NCBI GenBank assembly: GCA_030549335.1
Contig: CM060195.1
Location: 3,025,501-3,089,500, forward strand
Origin: Pontederia crassipes
Lineage: Eukaryota > Streptophyta > Magnoliopsida > Commelinales > Pontederiaceae
DNA: 64,000 nt
Direction: 5' to 3'
In this document: positions 35,101 through 45,494 of the stretch, one piece after another
Numbering within the stretch: position 1 is the first letter of the stretch
How the letters are laid out: each line of letters opens with the position of its first letter
Notes under the pieces: generated by a model
Told to the model about the DNA's origin: nothing
Database searches by the model: none
What the model saw: only the letters and a program-made list of their open reading frames with translations
Made by a program: the position numbers and the translations under genes

Positions 35101-35611
35101 GCGATCCAGGAAAAGAACACTGAAAAGTAGTAAAGCGAATCTTTCGGTATCTGAGAGGAACATTTGATATTGGCGTCATCTATAGAAGTGATAAAGAGTG
35201 TTTGGTTGTAGGGTACTCAGATTCAAACTATGCTGAAGATGTTGATGGAAGACGATTCATGACATGCTATGTCTTCACTTTGGATAGTTTGGTTATTAGT
35301 TGGAGTCATTAGTTACATTGTTTACTACAGAGGCTGAATATATGGCACTGACAGAAGCTGCCAAGGAAGACATCCGATTAAAAGGCTTAGTTGGAGATCT
35401 CGGATTACATCAGGAGCATGCTATAGTGCACTGTAACAGTATGAGTGCAATATGTTTAGCAAAGAATCAAGTGCATCATAAAAGAACCAAATACATCGAT
35501 GTCAGATATCACTTTATCCGCACTGAGAAGAGGATTAAGGTGAAGAAGATTGGCACTGAAGACAATCCAGCTGATATGTTCATCAAATCTCTTCCCCATG
35601 GCAAGTTCTAA
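32162..35611 (+). pseudogene. gag-pol of copia element 2
   Basis: gag (32162-32731) has a zinc knuckle CNYCKEPCHWKNEC near 32583. The protease DSGCH lies just after (near 32737). The pre-integrase block HMRLGHMGKNGMNIL is near 33030 and the integrase core (DYIHADCWG, TPQQNGVVER) runs to about 33665. RT starts near 34167 (KNQTWELIKLPKGKK) with the YLDDM catalytic motif near 34710. RNase H ends KYIDVRYHFIRTEKR and DNPADMFIKSL before 35611. Many stops and frameshifts split it, so no intact polyprotein exists. Confidence 0.88.
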
Positions 35612-35692
35612 CATTACTTGAACTTGCTTAACATCAATACTTGGTAATAACTCCAAAGTGGGATTGGCGGCGGCGTGACGTGGGTGGAGATT

Positions 35693-36114
35693 TGTTGATA
35701 ATGCTTTGAATTTGGACCCAGTTGTAATCTCATGTGGCCCGATTAGCGAGCCGCTTCAGCAGAATTCTCCTACGAGAGTCTCGCTGCCCGGTCAGCGAGC
35801 CTGTGAGGGGTCAAGGGGATTCGAGGAATCTCCTACGGGGGTTGTTGAGCGAAAAATTCTAGGAGCATTTTGTATGTGATTCGGAATTGATTTATTTTTT
35901 TATCACGAAATAGATATTTTATTTTGAAAATTAATTTAAAGTCCTAATCGGACTGTAATTTCTATCATCTATTAGAGTGCTTATATAAACCACCTAGGAG
36001 TTTAGATAGAGATTCATTCTTATAATCATCATTGTTCCATAATAAAGAGAGCCGCCGTCATTTTCCTTCGCGTTCTTTTGTGTTCGTACGATCCCTCTCT
36101 TCCTTTTTGTAACA
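35693..36114 (+). repeat. 3' LTR of copia element 2
   Basis: 422 bp from TGTTGATAATGC to TTTTTGTAACA. It follows a weak purine stretch GGGTGGAGATT. Confidence 0.85.
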
Positions 36115-36119
36115 GAGAC

Positions 36120-36679
36120 ATTGGATTTCGACTCCAAAGCTCTTATTCTCTCTGGTCGTGTCTCATTTTCAGCATGTTTTGCGTATGCTGAAGAAAATTC
36201 GTGGAGATTCTTTGATGGAGATGAAATAAGACTCGAAAGAAGCAACACCTTCGGGTCTGAGAAAAGAATTTGATCAAATCTTCACGGAGAATTAATTAAC
36301 CTTTTTTCTTTCAGGTCAATTATTCTGGCGAATCTCGTTGGAACGAGAACAAAAGCTAATTGATCCAGCGTCTGCATGCTCGTTTGCGTGCATAACCTCC
36401 CCATGTTTAACAGTTTCCATTCTTCTTGTCACATACGATTTTTTCAGAAAATATTTTCCAAGCTGTACTGACATCAACAATTATGAGATGACTAAATTAT
36501 TAGTTAAAGTTTTTAAAATATATTTCACCTCACATATTTTTTATTTTTCTTATTTGCTTATATTCTATGGAAAATAGAAATGGGGTCAACTCCCGTGAGC
36601 ACCGAGCAGTAGCCGTCACCTCGCCCGCGCCACGGGATTCGATTCGACCAACCAAACCAAACTGGTAAGAATTGAGAGA

Positions 36680-36739
<60 letters not shown>

Positions 36740-38971
36740 AACCAACCAACGCGCGAAGCCACGATGTACTTTTTGTTCACGTTTCACACGTCCGGCCTAC
36801 TAATATACTTCTTGTTCGCGAAGCCACGATGCGACAGAAGGAACGCGCGAACTTCTTGCCCCGCGGCCATTCCATGCGATTCGACCCTGCGTTCGGCGGA
36901 ACGGACGAGGATGTCTCTCCAAGGATTCGGTATGTTTGCTCAGCCTCCCCTCTGTGTTTGCTTACGGTTGATATGAATGTCGAATTAGCTTCCTTATTGC
37001 GCAATCGCACTCCTTTTTGTTTTCCTGGTTTTTGGTGCCCTCCTTTGATAGATATAGTTGGTTTTCAGACATCGAACATGTTTTCCTTCACTTCAATTGC
37101 TAGAATTCGTTGTGATGAAACAGAAAAAAAGAAACAAAAGATTGAATTTGTTGCTCAGTAGTTGTTTGTTTGTTTGTTTGAGGGGAAAACGCGTAGATGA
37201 GCAAACATACTGGCGGGTGATGTGGAAGAACGATTCATGATGCATGCATATTTAAATAAATAAATAAAAAAGAACGATTCATGATGCATTCATATTTAAA
37301 TAGTTGTTGAAGTTTGGAAATATGATGTCTACTTGGAGAGAGACTTCATGGACAAAAATAAGTCGCAATTTGTATTGGGCTGCAAAATTTGTGGCCCTAA
37401 TGGATGGTGGCAACCTGTGAAACAAAAAAGAATAAAAAGAGAGACGTATGTATACGGTCGGGTTGCATATAAACTATGTCATGAAAGTTTCGTGAGCGGC
37501 TGCAACTTTGTATTTTAGGAGGAAGATGGGAAATCAAATTTCAAAGTCTTCACCGTGTGACAGGTCCATGAAATAAAAAGACATAGTTAAATAGGAGATG
37601 TTTTTGTTGGCCACTTTTGACCCAAAAAAAAATTCAAACCATCTTTTGACAATGTTATTAGGACATGCTTTCTGTGATGTCTTATTGATATGGGCTGTAT
37701 CATGTCATTGCTGTTTTTTTTTTTCCTATACATTGAGCTAAGATTGTGTCCGACCAGATGATAAAACTGTCCTAAGTAGAGATAAAAGATTCTTTTTGTA
37801 CAGTATAGCACATCTTTTTTTAGCTTGCAGGAGAGACCATCATTTGAATCTACTGCTGGTTGCTTTGATATACCATGGAGGTTTTTCTAAAGAAAAATAC
37901 ATTATCAATTAACAAAGTGATCCAAAGTACTTGGTACACAAAGTTAAGAGATCTGGAGGGGGGATTCTCCTCCCGAAAAACATTAGAAACTGAAGATCTA
38001 TAATGTTGGCTAAAATAACAGCAGTTTACTTAGTCTCGAGGACAATCTGCTTAATGTTATATTAAGTTCAAAGAATGATGTGTTCCAGTAATCCAGTTCA
38101 AATTATTTAAACCCCAAGAGCAGGGGCTTCCTTCCTAAGCAGCTTAGTTGAGCATGTAGAGTCACATTCTAATCCTGATGTGGGAAACTCCCATTAGCCG
38201 ACACTGCATGAGCCCACATCTTAGCCTCCATGCTTCAGCATCGAGTGGAAGTCCTCCGTGGAGAGATGTTACAAGAAAACAATACAACTTGGAAGTAATG
38301 GATTGAACTCTAGCTTTTTGTTGTAATGGTGTTGATCATCCGTATGAGAAAACCCTTTGCCTCAATGCTATATGTATGATCATTCTTAATGTCAATGAAT
38401 AATGATCCATGACTCAAAAATAGAACTTGCAAACGTAATAGTATTCCAGTGTTAGAATTGTCCTTCTGCCCTAAAAAATGTTGGGAGTCCATTTAACCGA
38501 TGATAACTTTGGTGTCCAGTTTTTTACTAGAGAGCAGGGGAGATTTGTTGTTCCCCACCTCAATATTTTTTGTCTTCTCGCACATGTACATCATTTTGGA
38601 CAATTAATATACTGCCACATGGATGACTACATCCTTTTATCCCGCAAAAAAATATTTGTGAGCAATATCCCTCTATAATTTCATTTCTACAGATTTAATG
38701 CCCATCTGAACAATTTTGCATACTCTTGATTATGTTTCTTTGGTGGATTCACATAAGAATCAATAGTTCTGAATGTACTAACTTTCTTGTGATTGTAGCA
38801 GTTATCTCATCGGCCATTCTATTCAATAGGTCTGAATGTCTCGGGGAATTCACTTAAGAATCAATAGAACTGAATGTTTTAGCTTTCTCAAATGATCAAT
38901 ATTCTGAAGTCACCACTAATAGGCAGTTATCAGTCTCACTCAGCTAACACTATAATCATTTTTGGCTGCAG
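36120..38971 (+). promoter_or_regulatory. Upstream region and possible 5'-UTR intron of the first PLAC8 gene
   Basis: A GC-rich stretch at about 36830-36930 ends in ATTCG|GTATGT, a good donor, and TTGGCTGCAG at 38971 is a good acceptor before the coding exon. I infer a leader exon near 36830-36930 and a ~2-kb leader intron. No coding gene was recognised between. The transcript model is an inference. Confidence 0.35.
36674..36738 (+). repeat. (GA)n microsatellite
   Basis: About 65 bp of almost pure GA. It lies about 100 bp before the proposed leader exon of the first PLAC8 gene. Long GA/CT tracts are common in plant promoters and leaders. Confidence 0.9.
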
Positions 38972-39252
38972 GAACAAGCAACAGTTGGGATAACTTTGAT
39001 TGAACTTGCTGAAGTTGCCAGTTTGACATCAATTCCAATAGTTTACTTACATAAAATTAGTCATGATATTATGAGAATTTGATTCAGAAAATACTTCCGA
39101 AGCCATATGATAGGACAGTGCAGTTTTCTATGCAGTACATTCCCATCACATCTCGTGGTAAAATCTTAAGCTAGGTATGCCTTGGTAAAGCAAAAACAAG
39201 AAACGGAAGAAAGATTATACATTATAAGGGATTGTCTCAATCACAAAACAGA

Positions 39253-40947
39253 ATGGTCCTGAAAAGGAATGATGAATGCAAAAGTGAAATTGAGGAGACA
39301 TTTGGACCACCGAGTTCACTTGGCACGTGTGAGAAGAAGGATCCTATGACTCTGGGCATAAGTGCATCACAAAGAGGGATGTTGGACGAGAAGACCCACA
39401 TAAGTAAATTTATGTGTATCATGAAGAATAATTTTAGATGGATCAGGTCTGGATGTTTCAGTACATTATCCTCACCTTTGAAGTTTCAAGAAATGGTAGA
39501 GGAAAAAAATGTTATCTCGCGTTCATCCCACTCTCCTTCAGTTCTTAGCTCCTCTAGGCGTTTCCTTGTGCCTTTCTCTGGGAAAATTAATTGGACTTCC
39601 TTAGGGGAACTTTTTAAGAAATGGATAAGACAGCCCATGAATATTGCTCTCTTTCTTTGGATTGTCTGCGTTGGTGTCTCTGGTGCCATTTTATTCCTTG
39701 TTATGACTGGAATGCTGAATGGTGTTCTACCAAAGAAATCCCAGAGGGACACCTGGTTTGAAGTTAACAACCAAATCCTGAATGCCTTGTTTACACTTAT
39801 GTGCCTCTATCAGCATCCAAAGAGGTTCTACCATCTTGCTCTGTTATGTAGATGGAGAAATGACGATGTTTTAAGTCTCAGAAAAATATATTGCAAGCAT
39901 GGAACTTCTAAGCCTAATGAGAGGAAACACATGCTTGTTGTCGTCGTTCTTCTCCATGTTAATTGTTTTTCTCAGTATGCCTTATGTTGCCTCAATTTGG
40001 GTTATCGCCGATCCAGACGACCAGTCATCGGAGTCGGTTTATGCCTCTCTGTAGCAATTGCTGCAGCAGCAGTTGCCGGTCTATACAACATTCTCAGCCC
40101 TCTTGGAAAGGAATATGAGGATGAATCAGATGAAGAAGCACAGCTTCAGAAAAGTACATCTACTAACACCGATTCAACTCTTGGATACAAGTCGCCTGAA
40201 AAAAGATACTCTTTCCAAGCAAAAGGAGACAGAGTGTTGGGAGTTAGCCCACAATGGGTAGGAGGGGTGTTTGATTTCTGGGATGACATTTCTCTAGCTT
40301 ACCTCTCAGTTTTCTGCAGCTGCTGTGTTTTCGGATGGAACATGGACAGGCTCGGATTTGGCAACATGTACGTACATGTTGCAACGTTCCTTCTGTTCTG
40401 CCTGGCTCCTTTCTTCATCTTCAACTTGGCTGCCGTCAACATTGATAATGAGGCCATTCGCGAGGCCTTGGGGATTACGGGCTTCTTGCTGTGCATATTT
40501 GGTTTGTTGTATGGTGGCTTTTGGAGGATACAGATGAGAAAGAAATTTAATCTCCCTCCCAATCGCTTTTGTTGTGGTAAACCATCTGTTACAGACTGCT
40601 TCCAATGGCTCTTCTGTTGCTCATGCTCTCTTGCTCAGGAGGTGAGGACAGCAGACCACTACGACGTTGTAGAAGACAAGCTCTACCTGAAGCACCTGTC
40701 GCCTTTGGGACGCGAAGATGGAACAGCCATGAACAGTTCTAGCACTACTCATTTGACGGATATCTCAGAACAATATCAGATTACCATGGAGAATTCAGCA
40801 AGTCCTAACAGATTGCATGAAGGTTCCTCTTCAGGGTGGCAGGTGCCCTCCATAGCGGAAGGTTCTGCAGTTGGAAAGGCCAACAAAACGATGAGAGCCC
40901 CAGTGTCATCTGTTATCAGAAGAGAAGACGACATGCAAGCACGATAA
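39253..40947 (+). CDS. PLAC8-domain membrane protein, paralog 1
   Basis: A single open exon of 564 aa. The ATG at 39253 is the first in frame. It has a ~125-residue N-tail, a hydrophobic segment at about 130-155 (ALFLWIVCVGVSGAIL..), the family block NQILNALFTLMCLYQHP, two more hydrophobic segments (about 226-248 and 257-281), then the PLAC8 domain at about 334-472 (WVGGVFDFWDD, CCVFGWNMDRLGFGNMYVH, GGFWRIQMRKKFNLPPN, CSLAQEVRTADHYDV) with two inner hydrophobic segments. Cysteine-rich PLAC8 proteins in plants include cell-number regulators and metal/Ca-related membrane proteins. The long form with this N-terminal half has no clear role that I know. It is likely multi-pass. Same family as the genes at 48864 and 58290. 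Confidence 0.92.
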   Translation: MVLKRNDECKSEIEETFGPPSSLGTCEKKDPMTLGISASQRGMLDEKTHISKFMCIMKNNFRWIRSGCFSTLSSPLKFQEMVEEKNVISRSSHSPSVLSSSRRFLVPFSGKINWTSLGELFKKWIRQPMNIALFLWIVCVGVSGAILFLVMTGMLNGVLPKKSQRDTWFEVNNQILNALFTLMCLYQHPKRFYHLALLCRWRNDDVLSLRKIYCKHGTSKPNERKHMLVVVVLLHVNCFSQYALCCLNLGYRRSRRPVIGVGLCLSVAIAAAAVAGLYNILSPLGKEYEDESDEEAQLQKSTSTNTDSTLGYKSPEKRYSFQAKGDRVLGVSPQWVGGVFDFWDDISLAYLSVFCSCCVFGWNMDRLGFGNMYVHVATFLLFCLAPFFIFNLAAVNIDNEAIREALGITGFLLCIFGLLYGGFWRIQMRKKFNLPPNRFCCGKPSVTDCFQWLFCCSCSLAQEVRTADHYDVVEDKLYLKHLSPLGREDGTAMNSSSTTHLTDISEQYQITMENSASPNRLHEGSSSGWQVPSIAEGSAVGKANKTMRAPVSSVIRREDDMQAR

Positions 40948-41026
40948 TGGAAGTACCAATACAGTTGCAGGTTTTGGACGCCCCATTGTTGTAAATTATT
41001 TCCATGGTTAATTTATACAGCTGTTT

Positions 41027-41826
41027 TAATTTTTTTTAATATAACAACAAAATTATAAAAAAATCAGGGTAAAATATTTTTGTTCAATTTATTGGCCGAA
41101 AATTTAGAAAGCATTTCAAGGAAAATATTTCTTCACATTGGAAGAAAATATTTTCATTCTTATTGCATATTAAACAAAATAATTAATTTCGTATTAAAAC
41201 AAAAGACAGAAAAACGCTTCTATCTTATGTGCCAATTGCTATGCTTAGACCTGGATATTCATATTTGATTCCATATGATTTTTTTTCTTTTAAAACAAGT
41301 CTCGTATTTCTAAATATGTCACATGACCTCTCTCAAAGATGTTTTTAGTTAATGACTTAATCATGTCAACAAGGAGGCTTTTATTTTGATATTTTCATTT
41401 GACAGAATTGTCTGCTCTTCCCTGATAAAGTAATGTTAAATTTTAACTTGTATAAAAAAAACTGGACATTAAACTATAACTAAAAAGGACTAGTAATTAA
41501 CATGGTAGTTGGCATTATGAATATAAATTAGTCCTAAATATGCACCGTTATCTTATATATACTCTAATCATGATGTCTACCACATTCTTTTATTAACATC
41601 ATAATCAGATCATTAAAATTAATAACTAGTTAATCTTGAAATGAACGATACATGAACCTTAATGTTAGTCTTCCTTTGTAACAAAATAAAACGGTGGCAC
41701 CTTCATTAAATCATGGGCAGAGCCACATCTTGCAGAGTGTTCCATCCCTCATTCCAGCTAATTACAACCCGATTGGGAACCATGGACCCGGGGACTTCCC
41801 AAGAATTGTTTTGATTAATTGGACGA

Positions 41827-41871
<45 letters not shown>

Positions 41872-42944
41872 TTGTTACAATTTGCTGTCAACTGCCACTT
41901 GACCAGTTAATGGCACTATAATGTGTCGGTGCCAATAATTGAGTATGGACCATTGTTAATAAAGTATATTTTGTTAACGTCGATTTGTTCGTATATTTTA
42001 TCTTTATTTTAAAGAAAACATTGATAAAATAAAAAGGGTGATGAATATATTGAGTTTGTTTTGAAATTTGAAACCTATTTGCATGGCTGATCAATAAAGA
42101 TTGCAGCAGCACAAATTGTGTTGCATATGTCCCTGGGTTCTCCACAAATCGTGGAGTTATTTTAGGTACTTGTATTTTTCTTATTAACTTAGTTTTATTT
42201 TCTAATATGATAGTAATTTTGTAATATACACTTCAGAAAAGTGGACCATCTAGCTTATCTTCCACATCACACGTCGCAGAGTTACTTTCTGAAACGATAG
42301 TATATTAGGAGAGATCCGCTAGTGTTCCTTCGAAGTCCTTTGTAATATTTACTCAATAAAGATTTTAAAACTTCTCAAAATCTAACATCAAGTCTAAAAC
42401 GTGACAATCCACAAAACGTTCCAAGAGATTGAGTGTTTCGTTCAAATGCTCGTTTATTTATAAACGTCTTCGCTGAAGCGTCCATTCGGGATCAAACGTC
42501 TCAAAATTGTGACTTTAAAAAAGTGGTATAAGAAAATTTTCGCAAAATGCAACGAAAGAAACTTGTCTAGATGACGAGTCGGTCAAGCAAAAAAAATAAT
42601 CCCACGACACATGCACATCTTATCTTAAAATCAAATAAGGATGCAAAGGTAAATATTACACAATTTGAGAAGATAAATGGTGTATGGAGTCTAAAAATGT
42701 TTGACAGGTTGAGGGTGGGGCGGTAATATGAAGTTTTATCAGTTGGAATTAGTTCCCATTGGTATCATCACAAGATCCATGACTGAGTTTAGTTTTGTGT
42801 TACGGAGATGACAAGATCCGTGGGTCCCCTGTTCGTTGGATCTCTATCTTTCAGCAAATCCAGAAGCTCCAAACTTTATCAGTAGATTTTTTTTGTTTTC
42901 CATTTTTTCCCTTCTTTTCCTTACTATGGATTACATTATGGTAG
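41027..42944. repeat. Intergenic repeat block A, copy 1
   Basis: Non-coding, AT-rich sequence repeated at about 44115-45494 in direct orientation. They share, for example, GGTGGCACCTTCATTAAATC (41692 and 44788) and the (TA)n patch at 41828-41868. Copy 2 lacks about 480 bp corresponding to 42126-42608, with CAT microhomology at the break. Confidence 0.88.
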
Positions 42945-43257
42945 ATTCTGGCCACCATTTATATGTCCATTTTTCCCTTTGACTATTTGATTTAGATAAT
43001 CTAAATTAGATCTGCTTCAAATATTTTCATCATTATTTTTTTTTCTTTACGCCCTTTTTGGGTCTCCTCAAGCACATTGGCCGCCAGGCTATCTTTTGGT
43101 CCACACGAAGGATTCTTCCTCTCTGCACATTCCCATGTCTGCCATTTCCTGCAGGCACAGGAGAAGGGGAATCGGCTGACTGCTCCCTCCCTCCCTTCCG
43201 TGCTAACTTCTCCTCCTCACAGCCGTCCCCTCCTCTCCAACTCGGAGGTATCTTCTA
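42945..43257 (+). repeat. Block B, copy 1: orphan PLAC8-gene leader
   Basis: The sequence matches 47593-47910, the proposed 5' leader of the second PLAC8 gene (shared GGGTCTCCTC, CACATTGGCCG, GGCACAGGAGAAGGGGAATC, CAACTCGGAG|GTATCTTCTACC). Here no PLAC8 coding exon follows. The short open frames in it (43058-43328) are leader sequence, not genes. Confidence 0.75.
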
Positions 43258-44090
43258 CCATTAAAGTTCAGCCACGGCCCCAGCTACTTATAAGCTTTTC
43301 CTCTCTCTCGTCTTGTCCCCCATGCTGAGGAGATAATGGAAGCATTCAAGCTGAGGGGTAAGAGCATGCAACACCCATCAGCAGTTCATCCGCATTTATG
43401 GCTGCCAAAAATAAGGCTTAGTCAAGGTACATAATCTGCAACTCAACATTCTTTCTTCTCCCCTTTTTTTCTTTTCTTTGTACATGAACAGATTCAGTTC
43501 GCATGCTGCATGATTCCTCTCTTGCCGTCGTCGTTGTTGTCGTCGCCATTTCTGATCTGTGATCAGCAGACAGATAAACAAACTTACTTCTGGGCATGAC
43601 CGCCTTCCTTCTCAGTTGTCTTGAATTCCAGTAACGAGATGAATAGTTGCGCCAACAGTTGGTGCTATTTGTTAACATATGTGACCTTACGTTAGGCGAT
43701 CACCACTCCGGGCACCGGAGTTTTAATTGGTGCTCGCTTGTGATCTTGTCGGTGGAGATGGGCATTACTAGCTCGATATTCGAAGCTGGAGTTAGGGGTC
43801 CCTAAAACCCAATTCGCATTCCCTCTGTGCCCTTCACTATGGACCATGCATGATAATTAATCTTATGATAAGATGATGGTAAATTATATTTCTTTACCGT
43901 GTGAGTGTGTATATATATATTTCAATAGAGATGTAGATAAAACTATCCAACGGCTGATACCAAATCTAACATAAAAGCAGATTATTTTTGTTTTGTTTTG
44001 CCAAATTTTTTTAAAAAATAATGAAAAACAGATCTAATATAAGTGATTTGGGATGTTTGAGTTGCATTACACGCTTGCTTTAATTTTTTG
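43258..44090. repeat. Block C, copy 1
   Basis: About 830 bp nearly identical to 53554-54350. It shares CCCCAGCTACTTATAAGC, GCCGTCGTCGTTGTTGTCGT and CGATATTCGAAGCTGGAGTT. No coding gene is recognised. It contains ATGGAAGCATTCAAGCTGAG, which is GTG at the start in the other copy, so a conserved protein is unlikely. Confidence 0.85.
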
Positions 44091-44114
44091 CTTCAAAAAA
44101 TAGAGATGTTTGAT

Positions 44115-45494
44115 TTAATTTTTGTTTGATATAACAACAAAATTAAAAAAACACGGCAAAATATTTTTTTGTTCAATTTATTTGCCGAAAATTTAGATAG
44201 CATTTCAAGGGAAATATTTCTTCACATTGGAAGAAAACAGTTTCATGTTATTGCATATTAAACAAAATAATTAATTTCATATTAAAACAAAAGACAGAAA
44301 AACCGCTTCTATATTATGTGCCAATTGCTATGATTAGACCTGGATATTCATATTTGATTCCATATGTTTTTTTTTTTTTACTTTTAAAACAGCTCTCATA
44401 GTTCTAAATGTCACATGATCTCTATAAAAGATGTTTTTAGTTAATGACTTAATCACATCAACAAGGAGGCTTTTATTTTGATATTTTCATTTGACAGAAT
44501 TGTCTGCTCTTCCCTGATAAAGTAATGTTAAAATATAACTTGTCAAAAAAAAATTGACATTAAACTATAACTAAAAAGGACTAATAATTAACATGGTAGT
44601 TCACACTATGAATATAAATTAGTCCTAAATATACACCGTTATCTTATATATACATTAATCATAATGACTACCACACGTTCTTAGTAACTTCATAATTAAA
44701 TCACTAAAATTAATAACTAGTAGTTAATCTTGAAATGAACGATACATGAACCTTAATGTTAGTCTCCCTTTGTAACCAAATAAAACGGTGGCACCTTCAT
44801 TAAATCATGGGCAGAGCCACATCTTGCAGTGTGTTACATCCCTCATTCCAGCTAATTACAACACGATTGGGAACCATGGGGCCGGGGTGCTTCCCAAGAA
44901 TTGTTTTGATTAATTGGACGAATATATATATATATAATATGTATATATATATAAATAATTATTGTTACAATTTGCTGTCAACTGCAACTTGACTAGTTAA
45001 TGGCACTATAATGTCGGTGCCAATAATTGAGTATGGACCATTGTTAATAAAGTATATTTTATTAACGTCGATTAATTAAAAAAACATTAGTAAAATAAAA
45101 AGGGTGATGAATGTATTGGATGTGTTTTTAAATGCATGAGTGATCAATAAAGATTGCAGCATCCCAAATTGGGTTGCATGCACATCTTATCTTAAAATCA
45201 AATAAGGATGCAAAGGTAAATGTCACATAATTTGAAAAGATAAATGGTGTATGGAGTTTAAAAATGTTTGACAGGTTGAGGGTTGGGCGGTAATATTAAG
45301 TTTATCAGTTGGAATTAGTTCCCATTGGTATCATCACAAGATTTATGAGTTTAGTTTTGTGGTACGAAGTCGACAAGATCCATGGGTCCCTCTATTCGTT
45401 GGATCTCTATCTTTCAGCAAATCCAGAAGCTCCAAACTTTACCAGTAGATTTTTTTTCCCTTGTCTTCCTTGCTATGGATTACATTATGGTAGA
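44115..45494. repeat. Block A, copy 2
   Basis: A direct repeat of 41027-42944 that begins right after block C copy 1, marking the tandem duplication junction. It ends at ATGGTAGA (45487-45494), where the hAT element starts. Confidence 0.85.

Larger units (their letters stand above)
31591..36114 (+). mobile_element. Copia-type LTR retrotransposon 2, decayed
   Basis: The element starts about 230 bp after the Ddl stop codon. LTRs are at 31591-31833 (shortened by an internal deletion) and 35693-36114 (TGTTGATAATG..GTAACA). A 5-bp duplication GAGAC (31586-31590 and 36115-36119) flanks it. TATCAGAGC after the left LTR is the initiator-Met tRNA primer site. Order gag, protease, integrase, RT, RNase H gives copia type. 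Confidence 0.9.

Noticed and set aside
43058..43328. Short frames starting MGLLKHIGRQ and MAARLSFGPH
   Set aside because: They lie in duplicated leader block B; the copies differ by indels that break the frames, so no conserved protein.
43396..43678. Minus-strand frames repeated almost identically at 53687-53872
   Set aside because: Conserved only because block C is a recent duplication; no family match and no start context.
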